Of a stretch of DNA of 64,000 bases, positions 56,067 to 63,908 are shown one piece after another. Position 1 is the first letter of the stretch. Each line of letters begins with the position of its first letter. The notes beneath the pieces were generated by a model that searched no databases, was not told where the DNA came from, and worked only from the letters and a program-made list of their open reading frames with translations. The DNA is from Mycetocola spongiae. GTDB lineage: Bacteria > Actinomycetota > Actinomycetes > Actinomycetales > Microbacteriaceae. The stretch is from the NCBI RefSeq assembly GCF_020424085.1, contig NZ_CP080203.1, positions 2,542,001 to 2,606,000 on the forward strand, written 5' to 3'. Made by a program: the position numbers and the translations under genes.

Positions 56067-56978
56067 CTAATCGTCCTTCTGGGTCTGACGAACATAGAAC
56101 CAGGCCAGCGTCATGCTAATCAGCAGCTGGAACAGGGCGATCACGGAGATGCTGGCCGTGCTGCCGTTCTGGAACGCTTGATAAAGTTCGATGGGAAGAA
56201 TGGTGGAGGCTCCCGCCGGACCACCCTTGGTGATCACCCAGACGGGGATAAACGAGTTCAGCGCCCAGACGGTCACGATCAAAATCAGGATGAAGGTCAC
56301 GTCGCGCAGCGCGGGGAGCACGATATAGCGCAGGGTGTGGAACCAGTTGGCGCCGTCGAGCTGGGCGGCCTCATAGATCTCATCCGGCACGGCCTGCAGG
56401 CCCGAGGTCACCATCAGCATGACAAACGGGAACGTACACCACACCTGGACCATGGCCAGGGCGGGCAGCACCAGATACGGGTCGGTGAGCCAGCTGATGG
56501 GCTCATTAATGATTCCGGCGCCCTGCAGGAAGCCGTTCAGGGTTCCGAAATCGCGGCTGAAGATCCACTTCCAGGCGGTGGCGGCGGCCACGGTCGGGGT
56601 GATCCACGGGATCAGCAGGAGCGAGCGCCAGATTCCGGTGAACTTCACGCGGCGGTTATTCAGGGCGAGTGCCGCGAGATAACCCACCACGATGGCACCC
56701 ACGAGGCTGATCAGGACCCAGATGCCGGTATTGGCCATCATCTGGCCGAAGCGCGGGCTCTTAATAATGGTCTGGAAGGCGCCAAATCCCTCGGGGGAGA
56801 AGGCGCCGATGATGACGGTGAAGACCGAGACTCCGGCCAGCGCGATCAGAACGAGGATGGACGGCAGCGAGAGCAGCCAGCCCTTAATCGTGATCCGGCG
56901 GTAGGCGGTGGCTGCCCGGTCCTGGGCGTGTGTGCGGGTTGTTGACGATTGCGGCGCCTCCCGTGTCAGGGTGTCCAT
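56067..56978 (-). CDS. Sugar ABC transporter permease (MalF-type)
   Basis: 303 residues from ATG 56978 with the strong ribosome binding site TTGGAGGTGACG. Six membrane segments, and EAA loop EIYEAAQLDGANWFHTLRYIVLP. An in-frame TTG 12 bp upstream overlaps that binding site and is not used. No ATPase in the operon. Confidence 0.93.
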   Translation of the reverse strand: MDTLTREAPQSSTTRTHAQDRAATAYRRITIKGWLLSLPSILVLIALAGVSVFTVIIGAFSPEGFGAFQTIIKSPRFGQMMANTGIWVLISLVGAIVVGYLAALALNNRRVKFTGIWRSLLLIPWITPTVAAATAWKWIFSRDFGTLNGFLQGAGIINEPISWLTDPYLVLPALAMVQVWCTFPFVMLMVTSGLQAVPDEIYEAAQLDGANWFHTLRYIVLPALRDVTFILILIVTVWALNSFIPVWVITKGGPAGASTILPIELYQAFQNGSTASISVIALFQLLISMTLAWFYVRQTQKDD

Positions 56979-57029
56979 CGTCACCTCCAAGGTGGTTTCG
57001 GGAATGTGTGGGGAGAGTTTTTGGGGGAT

Positions 57030-57078
57030 GCGCCGGGCAGCCGTTCCCGGGAACGGGGAGGGGCGGGCTGCCCGGCGC
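57030..57078 (-). terminator. Intercistronic hairpin after the binding-protein gene
   Basis: GCGCCGGGCAGC (57030-57041) pairs perfectly with GCTGCCCGGCGC (57067-57078). Inside lies a second palindrome, CCGTTCCCGGGAACGG (57041-57056). It falls in the 124-bp gap between the binding-protein and permease genes, as in the other importer operon. Confidence 0.72.
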
Positions 57079-57102
57079 GGTCAGAGGTGACGCGGGGTGG
57101 TG

Positions 57103-58350
57103 CTAATTGGCCTTGAGGACGTTTGCCGCCTGGTCGATGATGGCCTGGTTGGCATCCTTGGCGCTCTGCTGGCCGAGGGCCACGGCCTGGACCGAGCTAT
57201 AGATGGTCTGCGTCATCTGGGCATAGCCGGAATACGGGGGAACTGCCTTGCCGTGCTCGTTCTGCTGCTCCAGGAACGGGGCGAGCAGCGGGTCGGAGAA
57301 CTTCTCGTTTTCCGCGGCGCTCAGGCGGGCCGGGAAGGTCAGGGTCATCTCGGCCTGGTGGTCCGGGGTGGACATAAACTGCACAAACTTCTTTGCCAGC
57401 TCCTGGTTCTTCGCGGCCTTGGGCACGATATAGGCCCAGCCGTTGGTGCCCACGGTGCCGGGGCCGTCCGGGCCCGGCCACATCGCGGTTCCGGCGTTGA
57501 TGCCGCCCTTTTCGATCGGGGCGAGGGCATAGGCGCCATCGGAGTAGAACGCGATCTGCTTATTAATAAACAGCTGCTGCACGGCGGTGTTATCGGACTC
57601 GAACGAGGCCTGGCTGACGATGCCGTCCTTAAACCCATCGGCGAAGCTGGCCAGGGCCGCCTCGGATGCGGCCGCGTTGAGTTCTACCGAGCCATCGGAC
57701 TTCTCGGTGAAGGTTCCACCGTTGCTGTAATACGCGGTGAGCCAGCGGGTCTGGGTATTGGAGTCGCTACCAAAGGGCCAGGCGAAGCCGGGGATGCCGA
57801 GCTTATCCTTGACGATCTTGGCATCGGCCTGGAGTTCCGCCCACGTGGTGGGGGCCTCGGTGATGCCTGCCTCGGCAAACATGTCCTTGTTATAGATCAG
57901 GCTCGAGGCGTCCCAGCGCCACGGCACGGCGTAGACCTTATCCTTATTGGAGACGGCGGCGATGGCCTCGCTATTGAAGTCATCCACGGGCATCGAGGAG
58001 TCATACCAGTCGGTGACATCGGTGAGCTGGTCCTTGGACGCATAGAGCGAGACGCGCGAGACGAGCTCGGTCATCACATCGGGGGTGGAGCCCGAGTCCA
58101 GGGTGGTCTTGATCTTATTGGCCATCGTGTCGTTGGTGGTGGTCACGATATTCACCTTGGTGCCGGGGTTTTCCTTCTCAAACGCGGCGACGAGCTCCTT
58201 GCCCTTGGCCTCGTCCCAGTTCGGGGACCACCAGGTGATGCTGGAGCTATCGCCGGGGGAGTCGGTGGCGGAGCAGCCGGTCGCGACGAGCGCGAGTGCG
58301 GCGGCCGCGGCCACGAGGCCGGAGATTTTGATGCGTTTATTCATGCCCAT
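57103..58350 (-). CDS. ABC transporter sugar-binding lipoprotein
   Basis: 415 residues. Lipoprotein signal with lipobox VATGC (Cys26), then a family 1 carbohydrate-binding protein: ITWWSPNWDEAKGKELVAAFEKENPG, DKVYAVPWRWDASSLIYNKDMFAEAG. ATG 58350 and ATG 58344 are both possible starts; neither has a strong ribosome binding site. First gene of an apparent 11-gene operon running to 47238. It is preceded by a roughly 400-bp region without a convincing gene. Confidence 0.9.
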   Translation of the reverse strand: MGMNKRIKISGLVAAAAALALVATGCSATDSPGDSSSITWWSPNWDEAKGKELVAAFEKENPGTKVNIVTTTNDTMANKIKTTLDSGSTPDVMTELVSRVSLYASKDQLTDVTDWYDSSMPVDDFNSEAIAAVSNKDKVYAVPWRWDASSLIYNKDMFAEAGITEAPTTWAELQADAKIVKDKLGIPGFAWPFGSDSNTQTRWLTAYYSNGGTFTEKSDGSVELNAAASEAALASFADGFKDGIVSQASFESDNTAVQQLFINKQIAFYSDGAYALAPIEKGGINAGTAMWPGPDGPGTVGTNGWAYIVPKAAKNQELAKKFVQFMSTPDHQAEMTLTFPARLSAAENEKFSDPLLAPFLEQQNEHGKAVPPYSGYAQMTQTIYSSVQAVALGQQSAKDANQAIIDQAANVLKAN

Positions 58351-58755
58351 GGGGGATTTTCTCTCTCTGTGTAATGCCGGGCCGCGGGGTATTGAGGGGC
58401 CGGGGCCGGCCTGATCGTAGGCGACATCGCCTCGAAAGGAACTACAGGTCTTGGTAGTGCTGGATGCCGGGGTGGGGCATCCGGGGTGCGGGGCTACTCA
58501 AGGTGGGGAGCCGTTGACGCCGGGTGGGCCTCAACACGGATGGGATAAGCGGTGGGGAAATGATGTCCCCGGGGCCGGGCTCCGGCCGGGGTGTGATGTG
58601 CAAAGTGCTGAGGGGGGATCTCCGGGATTCGTCGTTGAATGGATTGGCTCGGTCATTTGCAATAACCTTCGAGCAACTTATGTCAAATAATAACGTAAGT
58701 TGTTCGTGCTTTGAACATATACCTGTTTTTGTGGAATCGCAATACGGGGGTGGCC
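58351..58755. other. 405-bp gene-free region: probable long leader and promoter of the 11-gene operon
   Basis: No ORF here looks real. Near the right edge lies the shared 24-bp motif (58678-58701) with a TTGACA on the minus strand. From there to the binding-protein ATG would be a leader of about 300 bases. It contains a small hairpin (GGATGCC at 58462-58468 with GGCATCC at 58476-58482) and GC-rich blocks, but no riboswitch that I recognise. Confidence 0.5.
58678..58701 (-). promoter_or_regulatory. ROK-type operator candidate B with promoter
   Basis: Read on the minus strand: AACTTACG, ten bases, ACATAA, the same pattern and spacing as at 60594-60617. It lies in a larger near-perfect inverted repeat (10-bp arms with one mismatch, 58674-58702). 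On the minus strand a consensus TTGACA (58681-58686) lies in the site; the matching -10 (TATTGC, 16-bp spacing) is weak. Binding of a repressor here would block the 11-gene operon. Confidence 0.65.
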
Positions 58756-59691
58756 CTAGTCGGTTCCAAAGGACGTGGGCGGGGTGCCCAGTGCCGCCAC
58801 GGCATCCCAGAATCCCTCGGGGATCCGGGCCTCCACCAGCGCCTCAAACTCCGGAACCCGCGAGGCCCGGGCGGTGCCGATCACGGTGCTGGAAATCAGC
58901 GGGTTACGCAGTGAGAAGTGCAGCGCGGCTGCACGCAGGTCCACCTGCCACGCGGCACAGACCGCGTCCAGGCGCTCGAGCCAGGCGAGCGTCTCCGCGG
59001 AGGCCGGCTCATAGGCATAGCTTGCGCCCTCGCGTGCGCCCGAGGCGAGCAGTCCACCGCCGAAGGGGGCGGCATTAAATACGCCGATCCCGCGCTCATG
59101 CGCGCGCTCGATAAACGGCTCGGCGCTGCGGTTGAGCAGGGTATAGCGGTTATGGGTCAGCACCACATCAAAGACCCCGGTGTTCAGATAGCGTTCAAGG
59201 AGCGAGAGCGACCCGGCGGCGATGCCCAGGTGGCCCACGAGGCCCTCCTCGCGCAGGCGGATCAGGCTGGAGACGGCACCGCCCGGGGCCATTGCCTCCT
59301 CAAATGTGATCGAATACGGATCGTGCAGCTGATAGATCGGGAAATACTCCACCCCGAGCCGCTGCACCGATTCCTCAAAGGAGCGCAGCGCGCGCTCGCC
59401 GGTGAATACGCCGGTATCGCGGTCGCGATCCGATTTGGTGATCAGGAGGCTGCCCTCGGCAAGGCCGCCGTTGGCGCGCACGGCGTGGCCGAGGGCGATC
59501 TCGCTGCGCCCGTGGCCATAGCTATTGGAGGTATCCGTGATCGTAAACGGGCTGTTCAAAATGGCGCGGCCCGCGGCGATGGCCTCCTCCGAAACGGGTT
59601 CGCCGCGCTCGCGGTCCGATCCCACAAAGGCGGTGCCGAGGGAGACCTCGGTGATTTCCAGGCCGGTGTTTCCGAGCGTGTTTTTCTTCAT
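58756..59691 (-). CDS. Aldo/keto reductase
   Basis: 311 residues from ATG 59691 with GGAG six bases upstream. The catalytic tetrad is visible: Asp and Tyr in ITDTSNSYGHGRSE, Lys in LLITKSDRDRD and His in YQLHDPYS. The C-terminal NADP-binding region includes SSTVIGTARASRVPE. It is close to the L-fucose/D-threo-aldose dehydrogenase-like subgroup. It follows the RraA-like gene by 25 bp in the same operon and could reduce an aldehyde released by it or oxidise an aldose. Confidence 0.92.
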   Translation of the reverse strand: MKKNTLGNTGLEITEVSLGTAFVGSDRERGEPVSEEAIAAGRAILNSPFTITDTSNSYGHGRSEIALGHAVRANGGLAEGSLLITKSDRDRDTGVFTGERALRSFEESVQRLGVEYFPIYQLHDPYSITFEEAMAPGGAVSSLIRLREEGLVGHLGIAAGSLSLLERYLNTGVFDVVLTHNRYTLLNRSAEPFIERAHERGIGVFNAAPFGGGLLASGAREGASYAYEPASAETLAWLERLDAVCAAWQVDLRAAALHFSLRNPLISSTVIGTARASRVPEFEALVEARIPEGFWDAVAALGTPPTSFGTD

Positions 59692-59716
59692 GCTGTGCTC
59701 CATTGCGTTGGGGTAT

Positions 59717-60550
59717 TTAGGCGCCGAGGGGGCGGAAATTCGTGGTGAGCCAGGAGCGGTAGTCCTCCTCGACCGGGGCGGGCCAGACGGGGATATCCAC
59801 GGCCGCGCTGGTATAGATTCCCGCCGCGATGCGGGACTGGCTGAAGCGATCGCGGTTGCCAATCTCCTCGGCGGCCGCCACCACCTCCGCGGCGAGGTGC
59901 GCGGGGATAAACGTGACCCCGGTCTCCGTGCCGAGCACAATATCCCCGGGGAGTACGCTCACCCCGCCGATGCTCACGGGGCCGTTCACCGAGGCGAGCA
60001 CCACGTCGCGGATCGGTGTGGGATCGGCGGCGCGATAGAAAAAATTGGCGTTATCGAGGCCGCGGAGGCCGCGCAGGTCACGCACGCCGCCATCGATCAC
60101 CGCGCCCGCGCCGGTGCGGCTGGCGATGGCGGTTCCGAGGTTATCTCCGATCACGGTTCCCTCGGAGACCTTGCCAAAAATATCGGCCACCATCACGTCG
60201 CCCGGGGTGAGGATATCCACGACCCAGGCATTGGGCTGGGTGCCCGCGGGATAGCCGAGGCGTTCCCCCGCGCGCTCGGTGGCCTCGCGCAGATCGGGGC
60301 GGTGTGGCAGATAGTGCGAGGTGACCGCGCGACCGACCAGGGTGGAGCCCGGACGGGTGGCCTGCCAGCCGCCGCAGAACTGATACGGATAGCCCGCGGC
60401 GTCGAGCACATGCCAGGCGTGTTCGGTGCTCACAAACGCGAGTTTTTGCAGGATGTCATCGGCCACGCGGGGGCGGCCATCCGCGCCGCGCTCCCCCGTC
60501 CAGGAGGAGGTGAGTTCGATGATGTGGGGGGCAGAGTTCTCTATCGTCAT
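59717..60550 (-). CDS. RraA-like protein, probable 2-keto acid (pyruvate) aldolase
   Basis: 277 residues. RraA/HMG-aldolase fold. The residues GDNLGTAIASRT through GGVRD fit the D-x20-R-D motif of class II 4-hydroxy-4-methyl-2-oxoglutarate aldolases, with exactly 20 residues between Asp and Arg. ASVNGPVSIGGVSVLPGDIVLG is the conserved C-terminal strand region. It is longer than RNase E inhibitor RraA (about 160), with an extra N-terminal segment. Given the gene context, an aldolase cleaving a 2-keto-3-deoxy acid to pyruvate is more likely than RNase control. Divergent from the ROK gene. Confidence 0.85.
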   Translation of the reverse strand: MTIENSAPHIIELTSSWTGERGADGRPRVADDILQKLAFVSTEHAWHVLDAAGYPYQFCGGWQATRPGSTLVGRAVTSHYLPHRPDLREATERAGERLGYPAGTQPNAWVVDILTPGDVMVADIFGKVSEGTVIGDNLGTAIASRTGAGAVIDGGVRDLRGLRGLDNANFFYRAADPTPIRDVVLASVNGPVSIGGVSVLPGDIVLGTETGVTFIPAHLAAEVVAAAEEIGNRDRFSQSRIAAGIYTSAAVDIPVWPAPVEEDYRSWLTTNFRPLGA

Positions 60551-60593
60551 TGTTATCGCAATCTCTGGTTCGCCGAATATCAGCCAGGGGGAT

Positions 60594-60617
60594 TTATGTG
60601 TAAACTCGGCGTAAGTT
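60594..60617 (-). promoter_or_regulatory. ROK-type operator candidate A
   Basis: On the minus strand it reads AACTTACG, ten bases, ACATAA, as at 58678-58701. It also forms part of an 8-bp inverted repeat, ATGTGTAA (60596-60603) with TTACACAT (60616-60623). It is in the 121-bp divergent region between the RraA-like operon and the ROK gene, so it could control both. Confidence 0.68.
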
Positions 60618-60671
60618 ACACATTATTCGACATAACACTGGCAATATTCAACCGCATCGAGATAATAAACT

Positions 60672-61874
60672 GTGGCAACCAACCAAACCTTCGACAACCT
60701 GACCGGGACATTCTCCGCGAGCCAGCTCCTGCAATTACTGCGGGATGGCGCACCGCGCACCCGCTCCGAGCTGGCACAGCGCACCGGTCTCTCCCGCTCG
60801 ACAATCGCGCAGCGCATCGATGAGCTGATGGGGCTGGGCCTGATCGTCTCGACCGAGGATGCCATTTCCACGGGCGGGCGCCCCTCGGCCCGGTTTGAGC
60901 TCAACGCCACCGGGCGCATCATCATCGCGATCGACATGGGGGCCACCCACTGCTCGGTGGGCCTGACCGATGTGCTGGGCACCGTGATTGATACCACCAC
61001 GAGCCGGATGGATATCGCCCGTGGCCCGCGCGCGCTGATCGAGGAGTGCCTCGCCACCGCGACCGAGCTGCTGAAAAAAAATAGGCGCGCGCGCGATACC
61101 GTGGTGGCCGTGGGGATCGGCCTGCCCGGCCCGGTGGAGTTTGCCACCGGCCGCCCGGATAACCCGCCGATCATGCCCGGCTGGCATGATTTTGATGTGC
61201 CCGCGTGTGTGCGGGAGACCTTTGACGTCCCCACCCTCGTGGATAACGACGTAAATATCGCGGCGCTGGGTGAGCGCACCGTGCGCTGGCCCGAGGTGAG
61301 TGAGCTGATCTATGTGAAGGTCGCCACCGGAATCGGTGCGGGGATCATCTCGGGTTCCGATCTGCAGCGTGGCTCCCGCGGCATCGCCGGGGATATCGGC
61401 CATGTGCGGGTTTCCAAGGGTGCCGAGATTCAGTGCACCTGCGGCAATTTTGGCTGCCTCGAGGCCACCGCCGGGGGCCCGGCCATCGCCCGCAATCTGC
61501 GTGCGGTGGGCATCGCCGCCGAGAGTAACGGCGATATTGTGGACCTCGCGCTTAATGGCAACCTCACGGTGACCGGGGCCGTGCGCGAGGCCGGGCGCAC
61601 GATTGGTGAGGTGCTCACCACATGCGTGAGCATCATTAACCCCTCCGTGATTGTGATCGGCGGGTCAATCTCCACCGCGGGTGATCACCTCCTCGCCGGT
61701 ATCCGCGAGGTGGTGTACTCCAATTCAATCCCGCTGGCCACCGAGAATCTGACGATTGTGCAGTCCCGCGTGGGGGCCCATGCGGGCATCATCGGGGCCG
61801 GCGTGATGGCCGGAAACCACGTGCTCTCCGCCTCCTATATCAACGAGCAGATCCGCACGCTGCGCGCGGTCTGA
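60672..61874 (+). CDS. ROK-family transcriptional regulator (NagC/XylR-like)
   Basis: 400 residues from a GTG start. An N-terminal winged helix-turn-helix (GAPRTRSELAQRTGLSRSTIAQRIDELMGLGLI) is followed by an ASKHA-fold sugar-kinase-like domain (IIIAIDMGATHCSVGLTDVLG, VAVGIGLPGPVE, LVDNDVNIAALGE). The zinc-binding ROK signature is intact: CTCGNFGCLEATAGG. Such repressors release DNA on binding a sugar or sugar phosphate. Divergent from the RraA-like operon; probably controls it and the 11-gene operon. Confidence 0.93.
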   Translation: MATNQTFDNLTGTFSASQLLQLLRDGAPRTRSELAQRTGLSRSTIAQRIDELMGLGLIVSTEDAISTGGRPSARFELNATGRIIIAIDMGATHCSVGLTDVLGTVIDTTTSRMDIARGPRALIEECLATATELLKKNRRARDTVVAVGIGLPGPVEFATGRPDNPPIMPGWHDFDVPACVRETFDVPTLVDNDVNIAALGERTVRWPEVSELIYVKVATGIGAGIISGSDLQRGSRGIAGDIGHVRVSKGAEIQCTCGNFGCLEATAGGPAIARNLRAVGIAAESNGDIVDLALNGNLTVTGAVREAGRTIGEVLTTCVSIINPSVIVIGGSISTAGDHLLAGIREVVYSNSIPLATENLTIVQSRVGAHAGIIGAGVMAGNHVLSASYINEQIRTLRAV

Positions 61875-61879
61875 GTGGG

Positions 61880-61930
61880 CCCCGCGGCTTCCCCCTCCCG
61901 CGCCGGAGAGGGGAAGGTGCGGGGTTTTTG
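61880..61930 (+). terminator. Rho-independent terminator of the ROK gene
   Basis: CCCCGC (61880-61885) with GCGGGG (61919-61924), and inner CTTCCCC (61888-61894) with GGGGAAG (61910-61916), followed by TTTTT. Confidence 0.88.
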
Positions 61931-62022
61931 CGCGCCCGGATCCGCGTGCCCGGAGCCTTGCGCGGTATCGCCGTGCCCCGGGGGTGCGAGGGTCGCGGCG
62001 TGCACTCCCGTCGGCGGGAGCC

Positions 62023-62059
62023 TTGCCCCGCGGGACTTGTTCTAGTATAACTAGAACAA
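62023..62059 (+). promoter_or_regulatory. Promoter and overlapping palindromic operator of the ABC exporter genes
   Basis: TTGCCC (62023-62028), a 17-base spacer, TATAAC (62046-62051). The -10 lies in the centre of a perfect 10-bp inverted repeat with a 3-base centre (TTGTTCTAGT-ATA-ACTAGAACAA, 62037-62059). Binding there would block RNA polymerase. The layout resembles YtrA-type GntR control of ABC exporters, but no such regulator is in the window. Confidence 0.82.
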
Positions 62060-62081
62060 TACGACACGGAAGTGGGTATAT

Positions 62082-63014
62082 ATGTCACGGGACACCTCCC
62101 TCATCGTGAGTGGACTCGAGAAGAGCTTCGGCGCTGTGCGCGCCGTGCGCGGGGTGAGCTTCACCGCGCGCCCCGGCCGCGTGACCGGATTCCTGGGGCC
62201 CAATGGCTCGGGAAAAACCACCACCCTGCGGATGCTGCTGGGGCTGATCGCCCCCGATGCCGGCACCGCCACTATCGGGGGCACCCGCTATGACCGGCTC
62301 GACCGGCCCGCCCTGACGGTGGGCTCGGCCCTCGAGGCCAGCTTCCATCCCGCGCATACCGGGGCCATGCACCTGCGCATTGCCGCGGCGGCCAGCGGCA
62401 TTCCCGCGACCCGCGCCGCCGAGGTATTGGCGCTGGTGGGGCTGGCCGAGGCCGGGCCCCGCCGAATCGGGGGCTACTCGCTCGGAATGCGCCAGCGCCT
62501 CGCGCTGGCCACCGCGCTGCTGGGCGACCCCGAGGTGCTGGTGCTCGACGAGCCCATAAACGGCCTCGACCCCGAGGGGATCCGCTGGATCCGCGGCTTT
62601 CTGCGCAGCCTGGCGGCGGGCGGCACCACGGTGCTGCTCTCCTCCCACCTCCTCGCCGAGGTGCAACAAACGGTGGATGACGTGGTGGTGATCCGCGAGG
62701 GCGCCGTGGTCTATGCGGGGGAGCTCGCGGCGCTCGAGGCCCGCGCCGGGGGCGCGGTGATCGTGGACTCCGCCGATCGCCCCGCGCTTCTTGCCCTGAT
62801 TGCCGGCCTGGGTCTCCCCGCGGCCGAGGGCGGAGGGGCCGGGCTGCGGGTGCGCGGGATCGGCGTGGACGACCTGGCCGCCGCTGCCTTCCATGCGGGC
62901 ATCATCCTGCGCCACCTGAGCGTGGAATCCGAGGGCTTGGAGGAGGTCTTTTTTGATCTCACCGGGGGCGTAGGCCCCGAATTATCCGGCCTCCGGACGG
63001 GGGAGGTGCGCTGA
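62082..63014 (+). CDS. ABC transporter ATP-binding protein
   Basis: 310 residues. Walker A FLGPNGSGKTTTLRMLLGL, signature YSLGMRQRLALATALLGD, Walker B VLVLDEPINGLDPEG and the switch His in LLSSHLLAEVQQ. The C-terminal 80 residues form the regulatory tail of CcmA/DrrA-like exporter ATPases. The ATG at 62082 is about 25 bases after the likely transcription start. Overlaps the permease gene by one base (TGATG). Confidence 0.95.
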   Translation: MSRDTSLIVSGLEKSFGAVRAVRGVSFTARPGRVTGFLGPNGSGKTTTLRMLLGLIAPDAGTATIGGTRYDRLDRPALTVGSALEASFHPAHTGAMHLRIAAAASGIPATRAAEVLALVGLAEAGPRRIGGYSLGMRQRLALATALLGDPEVLVLDEPINGLDPEGIRWIRGFLRSLAAGGTTVLLSSHLLAEVQQTVDDVVVIREGAVVYAGELAALEARAGGAVIVDSADRPALLALIAGLGLPAAEGGGAGLRVRGIGVDDLAAAAFHAGIILRHLSVESEGLEEVFFDLTGGVGPELSGLRTGEVR

Positions 63015-63850
63015 TGGCCCGCCTGATGCGGAGCGTCTCCGCCGAGTTCCTGAAGCTCCGCGCCACCCGCACCGGCTGGATGCTGGCTGCCCTGATGCTG
63101 ATCCTCGCGGCCGGGGCCGCCGGGCTCTTTGCCGCGATGTTTGGGCCCCTCGGGATGCAATCGGGGGCGATGGTGGCGCCGATCGATCCGCGCGCCGCCG
63201 CGGGCCTCGTCTATAGCGCCCCCACGTCGCTGCTCTATGTGATCCCGCTGGTGCTGGGGGCCCTTGGGGTGAGTGGGGAATATCGCAATCGCACCCTGGC
63301 CGGAACCTTCACCGCCGAGCCGCGGCGCGGCATTGTCCTCGCGGCAAAGGCCCTGGTCCTCTTCTGCGCGGGTGCGCTGCTGGGGCTGCTCGGTGCGCTC
63401 GGTGCCCTGGGCGTGGGGGCGCTCGTGACGGGGGCGGGCGGGGGCGATGCGTTCCTCGGCGAGGCCGCTACCTGGGGCATTGCGCTGCGGACCGTGCCCG
63501 CGATGGGGCTCTGGGCGCTGATCGGCCTGGGCCTGGGTATCCTGGTGCGCTCGCAGGCGGTGGTAATCGTGATTGCCCTCGGCTTCTCCCAGTTTGTCCA
63601 GCCGATCCTGCGGATGGTTTCGGGCCTCTGGGACTGGAGCGCGGCGATCGGAAAATTCCTGCCGGGTGCCGCGACCGATGCGTTTATCGGCAGCGGAATC
63701 TTCACGAGTATGGGCTCGCTGGATCCCTCGCTCGCGGGCCTGGACCCGGCAATCCTGAGCCGGGGTTGGGGCGGGGTGGTACTCGCCGCGACCGCGCTGC
63801 TCCTGCTGGGCCTGGGATGGCTGCTGCGCTGGCGCTCCGACCTCGACTAG
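63014..63850 (+). CDS. ABC-2-type transporter permease
   Basis: 278 residues with six predicted membrane segments. It begins SVSAEFLKLRATRTGWMLAALMLILAAG, the usual ABC-2 start, and has the SGEYRNRTLAGTFTAEPRRG loop that is common in bacterial lantibiotic/drug exporter permeases. Together with the ATPase it forms a two-gene exporter; the cargo is unknown. Confidence 0.92.
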   Translation: MARLMRSVSAEFLKLRATRTGWMLAALMLILAAGAAGLFAAMFGPLGMQSGAMVAPIDPRAAAGLVYSAPTSLLYVIPLVLGALGVSGEYRNRTLAGTFTAEPRRGIVLAAKALVLFCAGALLGLLGALGALGVGALVTGAGGGDAFLGEAATWGIALRTVPAMGLWALIGLGLGILVRSQAVVIVIALGFSQFVQPILRMVSGLWDWSAAIGKFLPGAATDAFIGSGIFTSMGSLDPSLAGLDPAILSRGWGGVVLAATALLLLGLGWLLRWRSDLD

Positions 63851-63854
63851 GTCC

Positions 63855-63892
63855 CGTGGCACCCGCGTCCCCTCGCGGGCGCGGGTGCCACG
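63855..63892. terminator. Hairpin after the ABC exporter
   Basis: CGTGGCACCCGCG (63855-63867) pairs perfectly with CGCGGGTGCCACG (63880-63892) over a 12-base loop. No U-run follows. Confidence 0.7.
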
Positions 63893-63908
63893 CTGCTAGC
63901 CTGGCCCC

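Noticed and set aside
58451-58690. Small plus-strand ORF (79 codons) in the long gene-free region
   Set aside because: It has no ribosome binding site, an odd Gly-rich composition, and overlaps the operator motif.
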